Positions 1-8,416 of a DNA stretch of 64,000 nt are shown one piece after another. The stretch is taken from the NCBI RefSeq assembly GCF_029210365.1, contig NZ_JARGES010000025.1:39291-103290 (forward strand), in the 5' to 3' direction. The stretch's first letter is position 1. The number at the start of each line of letters is the position of its first letter. Both the position numbers and the translations under genes were made by a program. This DNA comes from Mesorhizobium sp. YIM 152430. GTDB taxonomy: Bacteria; Pseudomonadota; Alphaproteobacteria; Rhizobiales; Rhizobiaceae. The notes below the pieces were generated by a model. That model had not been told where the DNA came from. It made no database searches and worked only from the letters and a program-made list of their open reading frames with translations.

Positions 1-1441
1 TCGGCATGACGTCGGCGGGATCGAGGATGACGGAGAGGATGGTAGTGCTGAGGCCGGAAAAGACGACGAAGCCGGCAAAGCCCATCATCACGACCGCCAT
101 CAGACGGCCGCCGAGCGAGGTGGCGCTGCGCATCCGGCGGCCGAAATTGACGGCGAAGACGGAGAGCACGATGGCCGGAATGGCGGCGGCGAACATCAGG
201 CCGAGAAGGCCCTCGCTGAGCCCGCCAAAGGCGATGAAGGCGACCAGCGTCAGCACCGAAAGGGCAATGCCGGCAAAGACATAAAGCCTGTTGTGGCGGT
301 AGAAGCGGTTGCGATGCTCCTTTTCCATCGCCGAGCGGAAGGACGAGCCGACCGCGATGACGCGCGTGCCGTTCGCCTTGTCGACGGTGAGCGTATCGCC
401 CGCCTGCGGCAGATGGGCGAGGATCGCGGCTTCGCCGACGGGAAGGTCCGCGGCAGGCTTTGCGGTGCGGCGGATGGTCAGGTTGCCGTCGAGATCGTCG
501 AGTTCGGTATAGCCCTTGACCGCGAGGTTGATCGTCGCGGCGGAGAGCGCGTCCCAGCCCTGCCCGCGAAATCCGCGCTTGTCGATGTAGTTGGTCAGCG
601 CCGGCGATATGCCCTGCGGCGGCTCCCAGCGCGGCACGACGACGCCGGCCGGCGGATCGCGGCCGACGCGGCTCCAAGCCCACAGGTAGTAGGCAAGGAC
701 GACGGCAAGGCCGAGCGCGCCAATGAGAAGCGCGCGGTTGTCGCGCAGCCACCATTCGCGCTCCTGCGCGGCGGTGGGCGGCGCGATCGAACCCTTGGGC
801 ATGGATATTGAGACGGTCAGACCCTCGCGCGGCGCCAAAGCCGCGTCTGCTTCCACGACGATGCGGTTGCCCCCGTCGAGCGTTTGTGTAGCGGCGTCTT
901 GTGCGGTCGAGCCGAACGGACCGGTGTAGAAGGTGACGTCGTCGGCCGAGACGCCTTGCGGCAGGCGGATGTCGGCGACCGCGTCGCGGATCGGGAAATC
1001 CCAGCCATTGCCGGTGACGTTCCAGTAGAACTCGTCATGGGTGTCGAAGAAGCGCATCTGCCGGCCGGTCGCGTAGGTGATCTCGTAGGTGTGGAGGCCG
1101 GGGGCTAGGAGTGTGTCGGCGTCGCCGATGCGGATGCGCACGATGCCCGAGCCGCGCTCGGTGGCGTAAGGCTCGGCATCGCCGTCGCGGGTGATGGAGA
1201 GGATGTCGAAATCGATCTCGCGCAGGCGGCCGTCCGCATCCTCGAAGCGCAGCGGAAAGTCGCGGAAGATGCCGCGTCTTATCCGGTCGCCTTCGGCGTT
1301 GACGGTGATGGTCTCGGTGACCGCGATCGTGCCGCCTGCTGCGAGGTCGATGTCGGCGCGGAAGGCGGTGATCTCTTCTTGCGCCAGCGCGCCGGAGACG
1401 AGCGCCAGGAGGACGAGGAGCGAGGCGAGGATGCGCGTCAT
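1..1441 (-). CDS. DUF2207 family membrane protein (partial, C-terminus missing)
   Basis: The reading frame begins at ATG 1439-1441 and runs off the left edge, so only about 480 residues are visible. It opens with a signal peptide (MTRILASLLVLLALVSGALA), followed by a roughly 200-residue extracytoplasmic beta-rich part, a membrane segment near residue 230 (LLIGALGLAVVLAYYLWAW) and at least two more hydrophobic segments before the edge. This layout is that of the DUF2207 (YciQ-like) family, whose function is not known. It starts 8 bases after the lemA stop, and the lemA-DUF2207 pairing is a recurrent one in proteobacteria, so the two probably act together at the membrane. Recognition is from overall architecture rather than a catalytic motif. 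Confidence 0.8.
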   Translation of the reverse strand, partial: MTRILASLLVLLALVSGALAQEEITAFRADIDLAAGGTIAVTETITVNAEGDRIRRGIFRDFPLRFEDADGRLREIDFDILSITRDGDAEPYATERGSGIVRIRIGDADTLLAPGLHTYEITYATGRQMRFFDTHDEFYWNVTGNGWDFPIRDAVADIRLPQGVSADDVTFYTGPFGSTAQDAATQTLDGGNRIVVEADAALAPREGLTVSISMPKGSIAPPTAAQEREWWLRDNRALLIGALGLAVVLAYYLWAWSRVGRDPPAGVVVPRWEPPQGISPALTNYIDKRGFRGQGWDALSAATINLAVKGYTELDDLDGNLTIRRTAKPAADLPVGEAAILAHLPQAGDTLTVDKANGTRVIAVGSSFRSAMEKEHRNRFYRHNRLYVFAGIALSVLTLVAFIAFGGLSEGLLGLMFAAAIPAIVLSVFAVNFGRRMRSATSLGGRLMAVVMMGFAGFVVFSGLSTTILSVILDPADVMP

Positions 1442-1449
1442 GCGAAGGC

Positions 1450-2019
1450 TCAGGAGAAGGAGACCTGGGGCACGACGCGATCCTGCGGGTTCTCGATCTC
1501 GAAATAGTCGGCTTTTTCGAAGCTGAAGGCGCCGGCGACGAGGTTGGACGGGAAACTCTCGACCTTGATGTTCAGATCGCGGGCGGCGCCGTTGTAGTAG
1601 CGGCGGGACATCTGGATTTCGCCTTCGAGCGTTTCCAGCGTCGTCTGGAGTTGCATGAAGTTCTGGTTGGCCTTCAGGTCCGGATAGGCTTCGGCGACGG
1701 CGAGCAGGCGGCCAAGCGCCTGGGAGAGCATTCCTTCGACCTGCGCACGGCCGGCGACGTCGCCGGCGGGAAGGCTCTGGGCGCGGGCGCGCAGTTCCGT
1801 CACCTCCTCGAAAGTGCCGCGCTCGTGGGTAGCGTAGCCCTTCACCGTCTCGATCAGGTTCGGGATCAGATCGGCGCGGCGCTTCAACTGGACGTCGATG
1901 CCGCTCCACGCCTCGCGCACCAACTGGCGGGCACGCACGAGGCCGTTATAAGTGACGACCGCGTAGCCGGCGACCAGCACCAGAAGAATGATGAGAATGG
2001 TGCCGATGCCGAAATCCAT
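1450..2019 (-). CDS. lemA: LemA family protein
   Basis: A 189-residue protein with one N-terminal membrane segment (residues 4-20, GIGTILIILLVLVAGYA) followed directly by the LemA signature region (VVTYNGLVRARQLVREAW, VQLKRRADLIPNLIETV) and a long helical body ending in PSNLVAGAFSF and a short tail. LemA proteins are membrane-anchored helical bundles of unknown biochemical role. ATG 2017-2019 is chosen because the hydrophobic segment then sits at the extreme N-terminus as in the family; an upstream start would add ten polar residues. It lies between the cysteine hydrolase gene and the DUF2207 gene and is probably co-transcribed with both. Confidence 0.9.
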   Translation of the reverse strand: MDFGIGTILIILLVLVAGYAVVTYNGLVRARQLVREAWSGIDVQLKRRADLIPNLIETVKGYATHERGTFEEVTELRARAQSLPAGDVAGRAQVEGMLSQALGRLLAVAEAYPDLKANQNFMQLQTTLETLEGEIQMSRRYYNGAARDLNIKVESFPSNLVAGAFSFEKADYFEIENPQDRVVPQVSFS

Positions 2020-2085
2020 GATGCGCGTCCCGTTTGATGAGGACCGCAAGCTAGCCTTTCCCTCAAAACAAGGGAAGCGGCCGGA

Positions 2086-2682
2086 TCACGCAGCGAGTTG
2101 GTCCGTGGTGCAGACGATGGCGAAGCGGTCGGCGAGCATGGCGAGTTCGGCGCGGTGGAGATCGCCGGCGGTCAGCACCTCGCCGTCGTCGCCGGGAACC
2201 GGCAGATCGCGGGTGCCAGAGGCGTCGGAGACGACGACGGTCTGGAAGCCGAGGTCGAGCGCGGCGCGGGCCGTCGAGGAAACGCACATATGCGTCATGA
2301 AGCCGGCGAGGACGAGGCGCTTGCGGCCGGTGGCGTCGAGAACGTCTTTCAGATTCGTGCCGGCGAAGGCGTTGGGCAGGCCCTTTTCGACGACGGATTC
2401 GCCGTCTTTCGCCGCAGCCTGATCGGCGAGCGCGAAGGAGGTCGTTGCGGGATCGAAGAGGCCGCCGGCCTTGCCCTTGTGCTGGACATGGATGACGGGC
2501 GCGCCGGCCGCGCGGGCCTTTTCCAGCAGACGGGCGATGTTGGCGAGCGCGATTGCTGCGCCCGGCAAAGGCAGTTTGCCGTCGACATATTCGCGCTGCG
2601 CGTCGATGACGACGAGCGCGGTATCGGACAGGGCGGGCGGCGTTAGATCGGCGCCGGCGAGTTCGAGCAGTGTCTTTGCCAT
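2086..2682 (-). CDS. Isochorismatase-like cysteine hydrolase
   Basis: A 198-residue cysteine hydrolase of the isochorismatase/nicotinamidase fold. The expected Asp-Lys-Cys triad is visible: Asp27 in VVIDAQREY, Lys100 in VEKGLPNAF and Cys133 in GFMTHMCVS, the last with the usual preceding small residues that form a cis-peptide. Length is typical of the family. The substrate cannot be read from the sequence; amidases acting on nicotinamide, carbamoyl groups or similar small molecules are all possible. The start ATG abuts the glyQ stop codon, so it is almost certainly translated from the glyQ transcript, although nothing about glycyl-tRNA charging explains the link. Confidence 0.85.
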   Translation of the reverse strand: MAKTLLELAGADLTPPALSDTALVVIDAQREYVDGKLPLPGAAIALANIARLLEKARAAGAPVIHVQHKGKAGGLFDPATTSFALADQAAAKDGESVVEKGLPNAFAGTNLKDVLDATGRKRLVLAGFMTHMCVSSTARAALDLGFQTVVVSDASGTRDLPVPGDDGEVLTAGDLHRAELAMLADRFAIVCTTDQLAA

Positions 2683-3633
2683 CTATGCGGTTTCCAACTT
2701 GAGATTGGCGCCACCGGCGTCGGTCAGGAGAAACGCTTCGCCGCAGGCTTTGGCCAGATTGCGCACGCGCAGGATGTAGCTCTGGCGCTCGGTGACGGAG
2801 ATCACGCCGCGCGCATCGAGAAGATTGAAGACGTGGGATGCCTTGATGGCCTGATCATAGGCCGGCAGGACCATCTTGTGGAGCGTCGCATTGTCGCCTG
2901 CCTTCGGCGCGCCGGCATCGAGCAAAGCCCGACATTCGGCTTCCGCATCCTCGAAATGCCTGAACAGCATCGCCGTATTGGCATGTTCGAAATTGTGGCG
3001 TGAATATTCCTGCTCGGCTTGCAGGAAAACGTCGCCATAGGTGACTTTTTCCGCGCCATCGCGGCCGTTGAAGTTCAGGTCGTAGACGTTGTCGACGCCC
3101 TGCACATACATGGCGAGACGCTCGAGACCGTAGGTCAGTTCGCCTGAAACCGGCGCGCATTCGATGCCGCAGACCTGCTGGAAATAGGTGAACTGCGAGA
3201 CTTCCATACCGTCGCACCAGCATTCCCAGCCGAGGCCCCAGGCACCGAGCGTCGGGCTTTCCCAGTCGTCCTCGACGAAGCGGATGTCGTGGACCAGCGG
3301 ATCGAGGCCGATGGCCTTCAGCGAGCCCAGATAGAGTTCCTGGAGGTTGGGAGGATTCGGCTTCAGGATCACCTGATATTGATAATAGTGCTGCAACCGG
3401 TTCGGATTCTCGCCGTAGCGGCCATCCTTGGGCCGGCGCGAAGGCTGGACATAGGCCGCATTCCAGGGCCTGGGACCCAGCGAGCGCAAGGTGGTGGCGG
3501 GATGGAACGTACCCGCGCCGACCTCCATGTCATAGGGTTGCAGGACCACGCAGCCATAGTCGGCCCAGTAGTCGTGCAGTGCCAGGATGAGCCCCTGGAA
3601 GGAGCGCGAGGGATGCATGTGGGGCGCTGTCAT
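2683..3633 (-). CDS. glyQ: Glycine--tRNA ligase alpha subunit
   Basis: Encodes the 316-residue catalytic alpha subunit of the bacterial alpha2beta2-type glycyl-tRNA synthetase, which charges tRNA-Gly in the cytoplasm. The N-terminal region ([51 protein letters not shown]) and the middle block ([34 protein letters not shown]) are the diagnostic GlyQ class II core. Start is ATG 3631-3633; a second Met at residue 6 is a possible alternative. The beta subunit gene glyS is not in the window; in related genomes it usually lies a few genes downstream, here beyond the left edge. Confidence 0.98.
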   Translation of the reverse strand: MTAPHMHPSRSFQGLILALHDYWADYGCVVLQPYDMEVGAGTFHPATTLRSLGPRPWNAAYVQPSRRPKDGRYGENPNRLQHYYQYQVILKPNPPNLQELYLGSLKAIGLDPLVHDIRFVEDDWESPTLGAWGLGWECWCDGMEVSQFTYFQQVCGIECAPVSGELTYGLERLAMYVQGVDNVYDLNFNGRDGAEKVTYGDVFLQAEQEYSRHNFEHANTAMLFRHFEDAEAECRALLDAGAPKAGDNATLHKMVLPAYDQAIKASHVFNLLDARGVISVTERQSYILRVRNLAKACGEAFLLTDAGGANLKLETA

Positions 3634-3768
3634 GAAACTCTTCGTGTTCGCCTCTCGTCATTGCGGGAGGTCTACAGCATCGAGGCGCCGTGCGTCCAGT
3701 TGGCTTGCGATGGCGCTTGCAAGTTGCGGCCGGCGCGCCAGATTGACGAGACAGACAGGAGGCATTCC

Positions 3769-4056
3769 ATGAAGACGACATTTCTTGCGACCTTCGCCGC
3801 CGCTATTCTCATCGGTGGCGCAGCACTGGCGCAGAACTTTCCGACCGGCGGCAGCGACGGCTATCAGAACGATCCGGTGACCGGCTATCTTTGCGTGACT
3901 CCCGCCTGCGACGTGGTGCGCTTGCCGGAGACGAATTGCGTGTGCTCGAAGACCAATCCCGCGGCGCGCAACCTGTCCGAAACACGGCTTCAATGCTCGA
4001 TCCGCGAGAACGGGCAGTGGGTGCAGTGCCCGGTTACGCCGCGATATGGCGGGTAG
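3769..4056 (+). CDS. Small secreted Cys-rich protein of unknown function
   Basis: A 95-residue protein with a clear Sec signal peptide (MKTTFLATFAAAILIGGAAL, cleavage likely after ALA at residue 21) and a mature part of about 74 residues containing six cysteines at positions 42, 47, 57, 59, 76 and 87. The even number and the exported location suggest three disulfides. The ATG at 3769 has a good ribosome-binding site (CAGGAGG, six bases upstream). It is divergent from glyQ and convergent with the TPR-LysM gene. No family is recognised; conserved small periplasmic proteins of this kind occur in rhizobia without known function. Confidence 0.75.
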   Translation: MKTTFLATFAAAILIGGAALAQNFPTGGSDGYQNDPVTGYLCVTPACDVVRLPETNCVCSKTNPAARNLSETRLQCSIRENGQWVQCPVTPRYGG

Positions 4057-4077
4057 GACCGGCGCGTGGGCTCGGCC

Positions 4078-6081
4078 TCAATTCTGCGGGAGTATAAGCG
4101 TCTGGCCGGGCCGTAGCAGATTGGGATTCCCGCTCAGGTCCGGGTTCAGGTCGAGGATTTCGCGGTAGCGGTTTCCGTCGCCGAGGCGCTCGCGGGCGAT
4201 GTCCCAGAGCGACTGGCCGGGTCCGACCGCGTGGGTCGCCTCGGGCAAGGCCGTGGCGGCGGGCGCGCTGGCCGCGACCTGCGCGGCGGGTGCTTCGGGG
4301 GCGGCGGATATCTCGGCCTCGGTTGCGAGGCTGGCGAAGTCCTGCTCGTCTTCCGGCTCGGCGGCAGCCTCGACCAGACCTTCGCGCAGCTTGCGATTGA
4401 TGTCCTCGAGCAGGTCATCCTCGGGCTCGAGATCGCGCGCGTGGCTCCATTGGAACGTCGCTTCGAGACGGCGGCCGACCTGCCAGTAGGCATCGCCAAG
4501 ATGATCGTTCAGGATCGGGTCGCTGGGCAGCAGATTGACGGCGCGTTCGAGTTCGGTCACCGCTTCCTCGTATCGTCCCAAGCGGTAATAGGCCCAGCCC
4601 AGCGAATCGACGATGTGGCCGTCGCTCGGGCGCAGTTCGACAGCTTTTTGAATGAGCGCCAGCCCCTCCTCAAGGTTCATGTTCATGTCGACCCACGAAT
4701 AGCCGAGATAATTGAGAACCTGCGGATGGTCGGGATAAAGTTCGAGCGCCTGATTGAAATTCGGCTCAGCCTTGTCCCACTGCTTGATGCGCTCATAGGC
4801 GATGCCGCGCTGGTAGTAGAGGTTCCAGTCCGCTTCGACGGGCGTTTCGATGCGTGCTATCGCGCGATCGTATACCTCGGCTGCTTCCGCGAATTTCTGC
4901 TGCGAGGCGTAGACGCCGCCAAGCGCCAGATAGGCGCGGCGGTCGTCGGGCGCAGCTTCGAGAAGCGGTTCGAGATGCTCGACCGCCTCGTCATGGCGGT
5001 CGAGATCTGCAAGGTTGAGACCGACCTGCAATTCGGAGACCTGACGGATCGGCGAATCCTCGGGAATGCGGCCGTAGATCTCGATCGCCTCTTCGGCGTT
5101 GCGTTGCATTTCTGCGATGCCGCCGAGTTGAAGAAGCACGGCGTCGCTCGAAGGCTGGAGTGCCAGCGCATAGCGAAGATAAAGCCGCACGAACGCCTCG
5201 CCGCCGCCCCGATTGAGCGCGGTGGAAAGATTGAGCAGGATTTCGGCGGCGCCCGCCTCGGTTCCGGCAACGAGCGGCGCGATTTCCCCACCCGCCTCGA
5301 TGGTCTCGCGAAGAGCGACGACGGTCACGCGGTCCGGGGCGAGTTCGTCCGCCTTCGCAAGGATGTCGAGCGCGGTGTCCGTATCGCCGTTTCCGGCACG
5401 GAAACGGGCATAGGCTTCATGCGCACGCAAGAACACTTCAGGCGCAGCGCCGCCAGCCTCGATGCTGATGGTCGTCGCGGAAAACGCCTGCTCGGCGACA
5501 TCGTTGCGGCCAGCATCGGCTGCAATGAGCGCACGGTGGTAATTGACGAAGAGCGCGTACCAGGGCGGCCCCTCGACGGCGTCGAGCCGCGCTAAAGCGG
5601 CATCGACCTCACCCGATCCGGCCTCCACCCAGGCGCGCATGATCGACGTTATGAGCCGGTCGAGATCGGATGCCTGCGAAAATTCGAGAAGTTCGAGCGC
5701 CTCGTCACTCCGATCCGAACGTATCGCATCGACAGCCAGCGCGAGCCTTGAAAAACGCTCGATGTCGGGCGTGTCGCGCAGATCCTCCGCGAGCGTCAGC
5801 GCCTCGTCGAAATCCCCGCGCGAAATCAGAAGCATCATCAGGCTCTGCTGGATCGCCTCGTCGGTCGGGCTGAAGGCCAGCGCCCGCTGATAGTAGGCGA
5901 TGGCTCGGTTCACATCATTGTCGACCTCGGCCGCGCGGGCGGCGAGATAGGCGCCTGAGAAGGAGTTGACGCTGATTCGGTCCTGCCCGGCGGCGCCATC
6001 CTGCGCGAATGCGGGGATGGCGGTCGTCAGCCCGAACGCAAGTGCAAGGGCTGCAAGGACTTTATCGGTGGAGCGCGGCAT
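4078..6081 (-). CDS. Exported TPR-repeat protein with C-terminal LysM domain
   Basis: A 667-residue protein: signal peptide (residues 1-26, ending AIPAFAQ), then a long array of tetratricopeptide repeats (from about residue 50 to 580, with typical helices such as VNRAIAYYQRALAFSPTDEA and WDKAEPNFNQALELYPDHPQ), an Ala/Glu/Pro-rich linker (about 585-615) and a C-terminal LysM module (GPGQSLWDIARERLGDG ... LLRPGQTLILPQ). LysM binds peptidoglycan, so the protein is probably a periplasmic scaffold held to the cell wall, with the TPR array binding partners. ATG 6081 is preceded by GGAAGGGAAGCG, a good ribosome-binding site. Partners are not evident from neighbours. Confidence 0.85.
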   Translation of the reverse strand: MPRSTDKVLAALALAFGLTTAIPAFAQDGAAGQDRISVNSFSGAYLAARAAEVDNDVNRAIAYYQRALAFSPTDEAIQQSLMMLLISRGDFDEALTLAEDLRDTPDIERFSRLALAVDAIRSDRSDEALELLEFSQASDLDRLITSIMRAWVEAGSGEVDAALARLDAVEGPPWYALFVNYHRALIAADAGRNDVAEQAFSATTISIEAGGAAPEVFLRAHEAYARFRAGNGDTDTALDILAKADELAPDRVTVVALRETIEAGGEIAPLVAGTEAGAAEILLNLSTALNRGGGEAFVRLYLRYALALQPSSDAVLLQLGGIAEMQRNAEEAIEIYGRIPEDSPIRQVSELQVGLNLADLDRHDEAVEHLEPLLEAAPDDRRAYLALGGVYASQQKFAEAAEVYDRAIARIETPVEADWNLYYQRGIAYERIKQWDKAEPNFNQALELYPDHPQVLNYLGYSWVDMNMNLEEGLALIQKAVELRPSDGHIVDSLGWAYYRLGRYEEAVTELERAVNLLPSDPILNDHLGDAYWQVGRRLEATFQWSHARDLEPEDDLLEDINRKLREGLVEAAAEPEDEQDFASLATEAEISAAPEAPAAQVAASAPAATALPEATHAVGPGQSLWDIARERLGDGNRYREILDLNPDLSGNPNLLRPGQTLILPQN

Positions 6082-6205
6082 CGCTTCCCTTCCTGATCGG
6101 GTTGCCCGGTTCGAGGGCTAGGCGTTCATGCAAAGCATGGCCTTTTTGGGGTCGCGCTTCAATCGCCCCTCTTTCACGTTCCGGTCACCCGCACACGAAA
6201 CACGC

Positions 6206-7222
6206 CTACGACACGCGGCTGATGCAGAAATCGATGACGTCGACGAGCGCGTGCTTGTGGCCGCTGTCAGGCAGCGGAGCCAGCGCATCGCGCGCGATGG
6301 CGCCGAAATGGCGGGCGCGGGCAATGGTGTCGTTGATCGCACCGTATTTGACCATCAGGCCGCGCGCCTTTTCGAGGGCGGCGTCGTCGCTCTCGGCGTT
6401 CTCGATGGCGCTCTTCCAGAAGGCGCGCTCGTCCGGCGTACCGCGTCGGAAGCTCAAGATGACGGGCAGCGTCACCTTGCCTTCGCGGAAGTCGTCGCCG
6501 ACATTCTTGCCCAGATCCTTGGCGTTGCCGCCATAGTCGAGCGCATCGTCGACGAGTTGGAAGGCAAGACCGAGATTGACGCCGTAGGAACGCAGCGCAG
6601 CCCTTTCAGACTTCGAGGCTCCGGCGATAATCGGGCCAACTTCGGCGGCGGCGGAAAAGAGCGCGGCGGTCTTCGCCTTGATGACAGCCAGATAGTCGTC
6701 CTCGGTGGTCTCGAGATTCTTGGCGACGCCGAGCTGCATCACCTCGCCCTCGGCGATGACCGAGGCGGCGGAGGACAGGACGTCGAGCGCGTCGAGCGAA
6801 CCGACATCGACCATGACACGGAAGGCCTGCCCGAGCAGGTAGTCGCCGACCAGAACGCTCGCCTGGTTTCCCCAGATCATGCGCGCGGTGCTCTTGCCGC
6901 GGCGAAGCGCGCTCTCGTCGACGACGTCGTCATGGAGCAGCGTCGCGGTGTGCATGAACTCGACCGCCATGGCGAGCTTGACATGGCCGTCGCCGGAATA
7001 GCCGAACATCTGCGCGGCTGCGAGCGTCATCATCGGCCGCAGGCGCTTGCCACCCGACGAAATGAGGTGATTGGCGATCTGCGGGATCATCTCGACATTG
7101 GAGCCGGCCTTGGCGAGGATCAGTTCGTTCACCTTGGCCATATCGGCGCGCGTGATGTCCAACAGCGCATCGATCGATGCCGTGTCCTCGCGCGTGCTGC
7201 CGATATTCACTACTACGCTCAA
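6206..7222 (-). CDS. Polyprenyl (octaprenyl/decaprenyl-type) diphosphate synthase
   Basis: A 338-residue trans-isoprenyl diphosphate synthase that elongates farnesyl or geranyl diphosphate with IPP to make the ubiquinone side chain. Both Asp-rich motifs are present: first motif LLHDDVVD (Asp98, Asp99, Asp102) and second motif DDALDY (Asp225, Asp226, Asp229), with the GGKRLRP substrate site at residues 57-63. The start is a TTG at 7220-7222, supported by GGGAG seven bases upstream and by the conserved N-terminal stretch that would be lost at the next ATG. The chain length (8 or 10 isoprene units) cannot be decided from the sequence; in rhizobia the main quinone is Q-10. The 123 bases between it and the TPR gene show no gene. 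Confidence 0.93.
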   Translation of the reverse strand: MSVVVNIGSTREDTASIDALLDITRADMAKVNELILAKAGSNVEMIPQIANHLISSGGKRLRPMMTLAAAQMFGYSGDGHVKLAMAVEFMHTATLLHDDVVDESALRRGKSTARMIWGNQASVLVGDYLLGQAFRVMVDVGSLDALDVLSSAASVIAEGEVMQLGVAKNLETTEDDYLAVIKAKTAALFSAAAEVGPIIAGASKSERAALRSYGVNLGLAFQLVDDALDYGGNAKDLGKNVGDDFREGKVTLPVILSFRRGTPDERAFWKSAIENAESDDAALEKARGLMVKYGAINDTIARARHFGAIARDALAPLPDSGHKHALVDVIDFCISRVS

Positions 7223-7366
7223 AATCGTCTCCCAAGGGCTCTGCCGGGTTCGGCGCGGACCTTATGGCGGCGCCTTATTGCGGGCAAGAGGCGAATTGGC
7301 GCAAGACCGGGGTTTCAGGCCATCCGGCGGCTCGCTACAAGGAAGGAAAGCAAGCGAAGGGAAGCC

Positions 7367-7588
7367 ATGAAGGAACTGATGCGCACCAACGATATCGTTC
7401 TCATCTCCTTCGTGGAGAGCCTTCTGCGGGACGCCGATATCGATTTCTTCGTCGCGGACCAGAATATGAGCATTCTCGAAGGCTCACTCGGCATCCTGCC
7501 GCGCAGGGTGATGGTCGTCGACGACGATCACGCGCAGGCGCGGCGCGTCCTCACGGATGCCGGTATCGTCGACGAACTCAAGCCGTGA
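7367..7588 (+). CDS. DUF2007 domain-containing protein
   Basis: A 73-residue protein (MKELMRTNDIVLISFVESLL) with the DUF2007 pattern: an N-terminal strand-helix motif (residues 8-22), an alternating central part and a second helix ending in ALTDAG-like sequence. DUF2007 proteins are predicted small signal-transduction or regulatory modules of unknown ligand. Its stop codon overlaps the GTG start of the downstream methyltransferase (GTGA), so the two are translationally coupled. It is divergent from the polyprenyl synthase gene; the 144 bases between them must hold both promoters. Confidence 0.85.
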   Translation: MKELMRTNDIVLISFVESLLRDADIDFFVADQNMSILEGSLGILPRRVMVVDDDHAQARRVLTDAGIVDELKP

Positions 7589-8352
7589 CATCGAAGACGA
7601 TCGATGCGTTTCACCGGGGACGGTTTCATCTCGTCCAGCCGGCCGGCCGCGGGCATCGCGCAGGGCTCGACGCCATGCTGCTGGCGGCAGCCGTGCCGGA
7701 CGGATTTGAAGGCCGGGTCGCCGATCTCGGCGCCGGCGCGGGCGCGGCCGGGTTCGCGGTGCTTTCACGCTGTCGCAAGGCCGTCGCCCTGCTCGTCGAG
7801 CGCGAGGCGGACATGGCGTCATTTGCGCGCGCGACGCTGGCGCTTCCCGAGAACATTGCGATGGGCAATCGGGCAAGCGTGATCGAGACCGATGTGACCT
7901 TGCGCGGAAAGGCGCGGATGGCGGCAGGACTCGGCGACAATTGCTGCGACTTCGCCATCATGAATCCGCCCTATAACGATGCCGTCGACCGTTCGTCACC
8001 CGACGCGCTGCGCAGGGCCGCGCATGTCATGACGGACGGGTTGTTCGAGGACTGGGTTCGCACGGCCACTGCAATCGTGAGGCCGCGCGGCGGGCTGGCG
8101 ATCATCGCCCGCCCCGGCTCGATCGGAGACATGCTGGCGGCGATCGAGGGTCGCTTCGGCAGCGCCGAACTGATGCCAATACACCCGCGCCCCGGCAAAG
8201 CGGCGATCCGCATCGTGTTGCGCGCATGGCGCGGACAGCGCGGCGCCCTCTCGATCGGGCCGCCGCTCACGCTGCATGGCGAAACCGGCAACGCGTTCAC
8301 GCCCGAGGCGGATGCGGCGGTCAATGGCGAGCGCGCGCTTTATCCGCAATAG
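7585..8352 (+). CDS. Class I SAM-dependent N6-adenine-type methyltransferase (TrmN6-like)
   Basis: A 255-residue Rossmann-fold methyltransferase. Motif I is VADLGAGAGAAGFAVL (about residues 44-59) and motif IV is IMNPPYNDA (NPPY), the signature of enzymes methylating an exocyclic adenine amine; the overall layout matches the tRNA1(Val) A37 methyltransferase group (TrmN6/YfiC). The GTG at 7585 is chosen because it overlaps the DUF2007 stop and leaves the Q/L-rich N-terminus typical of the group. The tRNA target is an inference from family resemblance; other adenine-containing RNA or protein glutamine substrates use the same motif. Confidence 0.85.
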   Translation: MTSKTIDAFHRGRFHLVQPAGRGHRAGLDAMLLAAAVPDGFEGRVADLGAGAGAAGFAVLSRCRKAVALLVEREADMASFARATLALPENIAMGNRASVIETDVTLRGKARMAAGLGDNCCDFAIMNPPYNDAVDRSSPDALRRAAHVMTDGLFEDWVRTATAIVRPRGGLAIIARPGSIGDMLAAIEGRFGSAELMPIHPRPGKAAIRIVLRAWRGQRGALSIGPPLTLHGETGNAFTPEADAAVNGERALYPQ

Positions 8353-8416
8353 GCAGGCGCATTGCGGAAGGCCGCACGAGCCCTACATGGAGAGGGCAAC
8401 AGGAGACCGACCGAAC

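Noticed and set aside
4231..5595. A 454-codon plus-strand open frame
   Set aside because: Antisense to the TPR-LysM gene, with no ribosome-binding site or recognisable domain.
6127..6150. CATGC-AAA-GCATG hairpin followed by TTTTT on the plus strand as a terminator
   Set aside because: No plus-strand gene precedes it; the neighbouring genes are on the minus strand, for which the T-run is on the wrong side.
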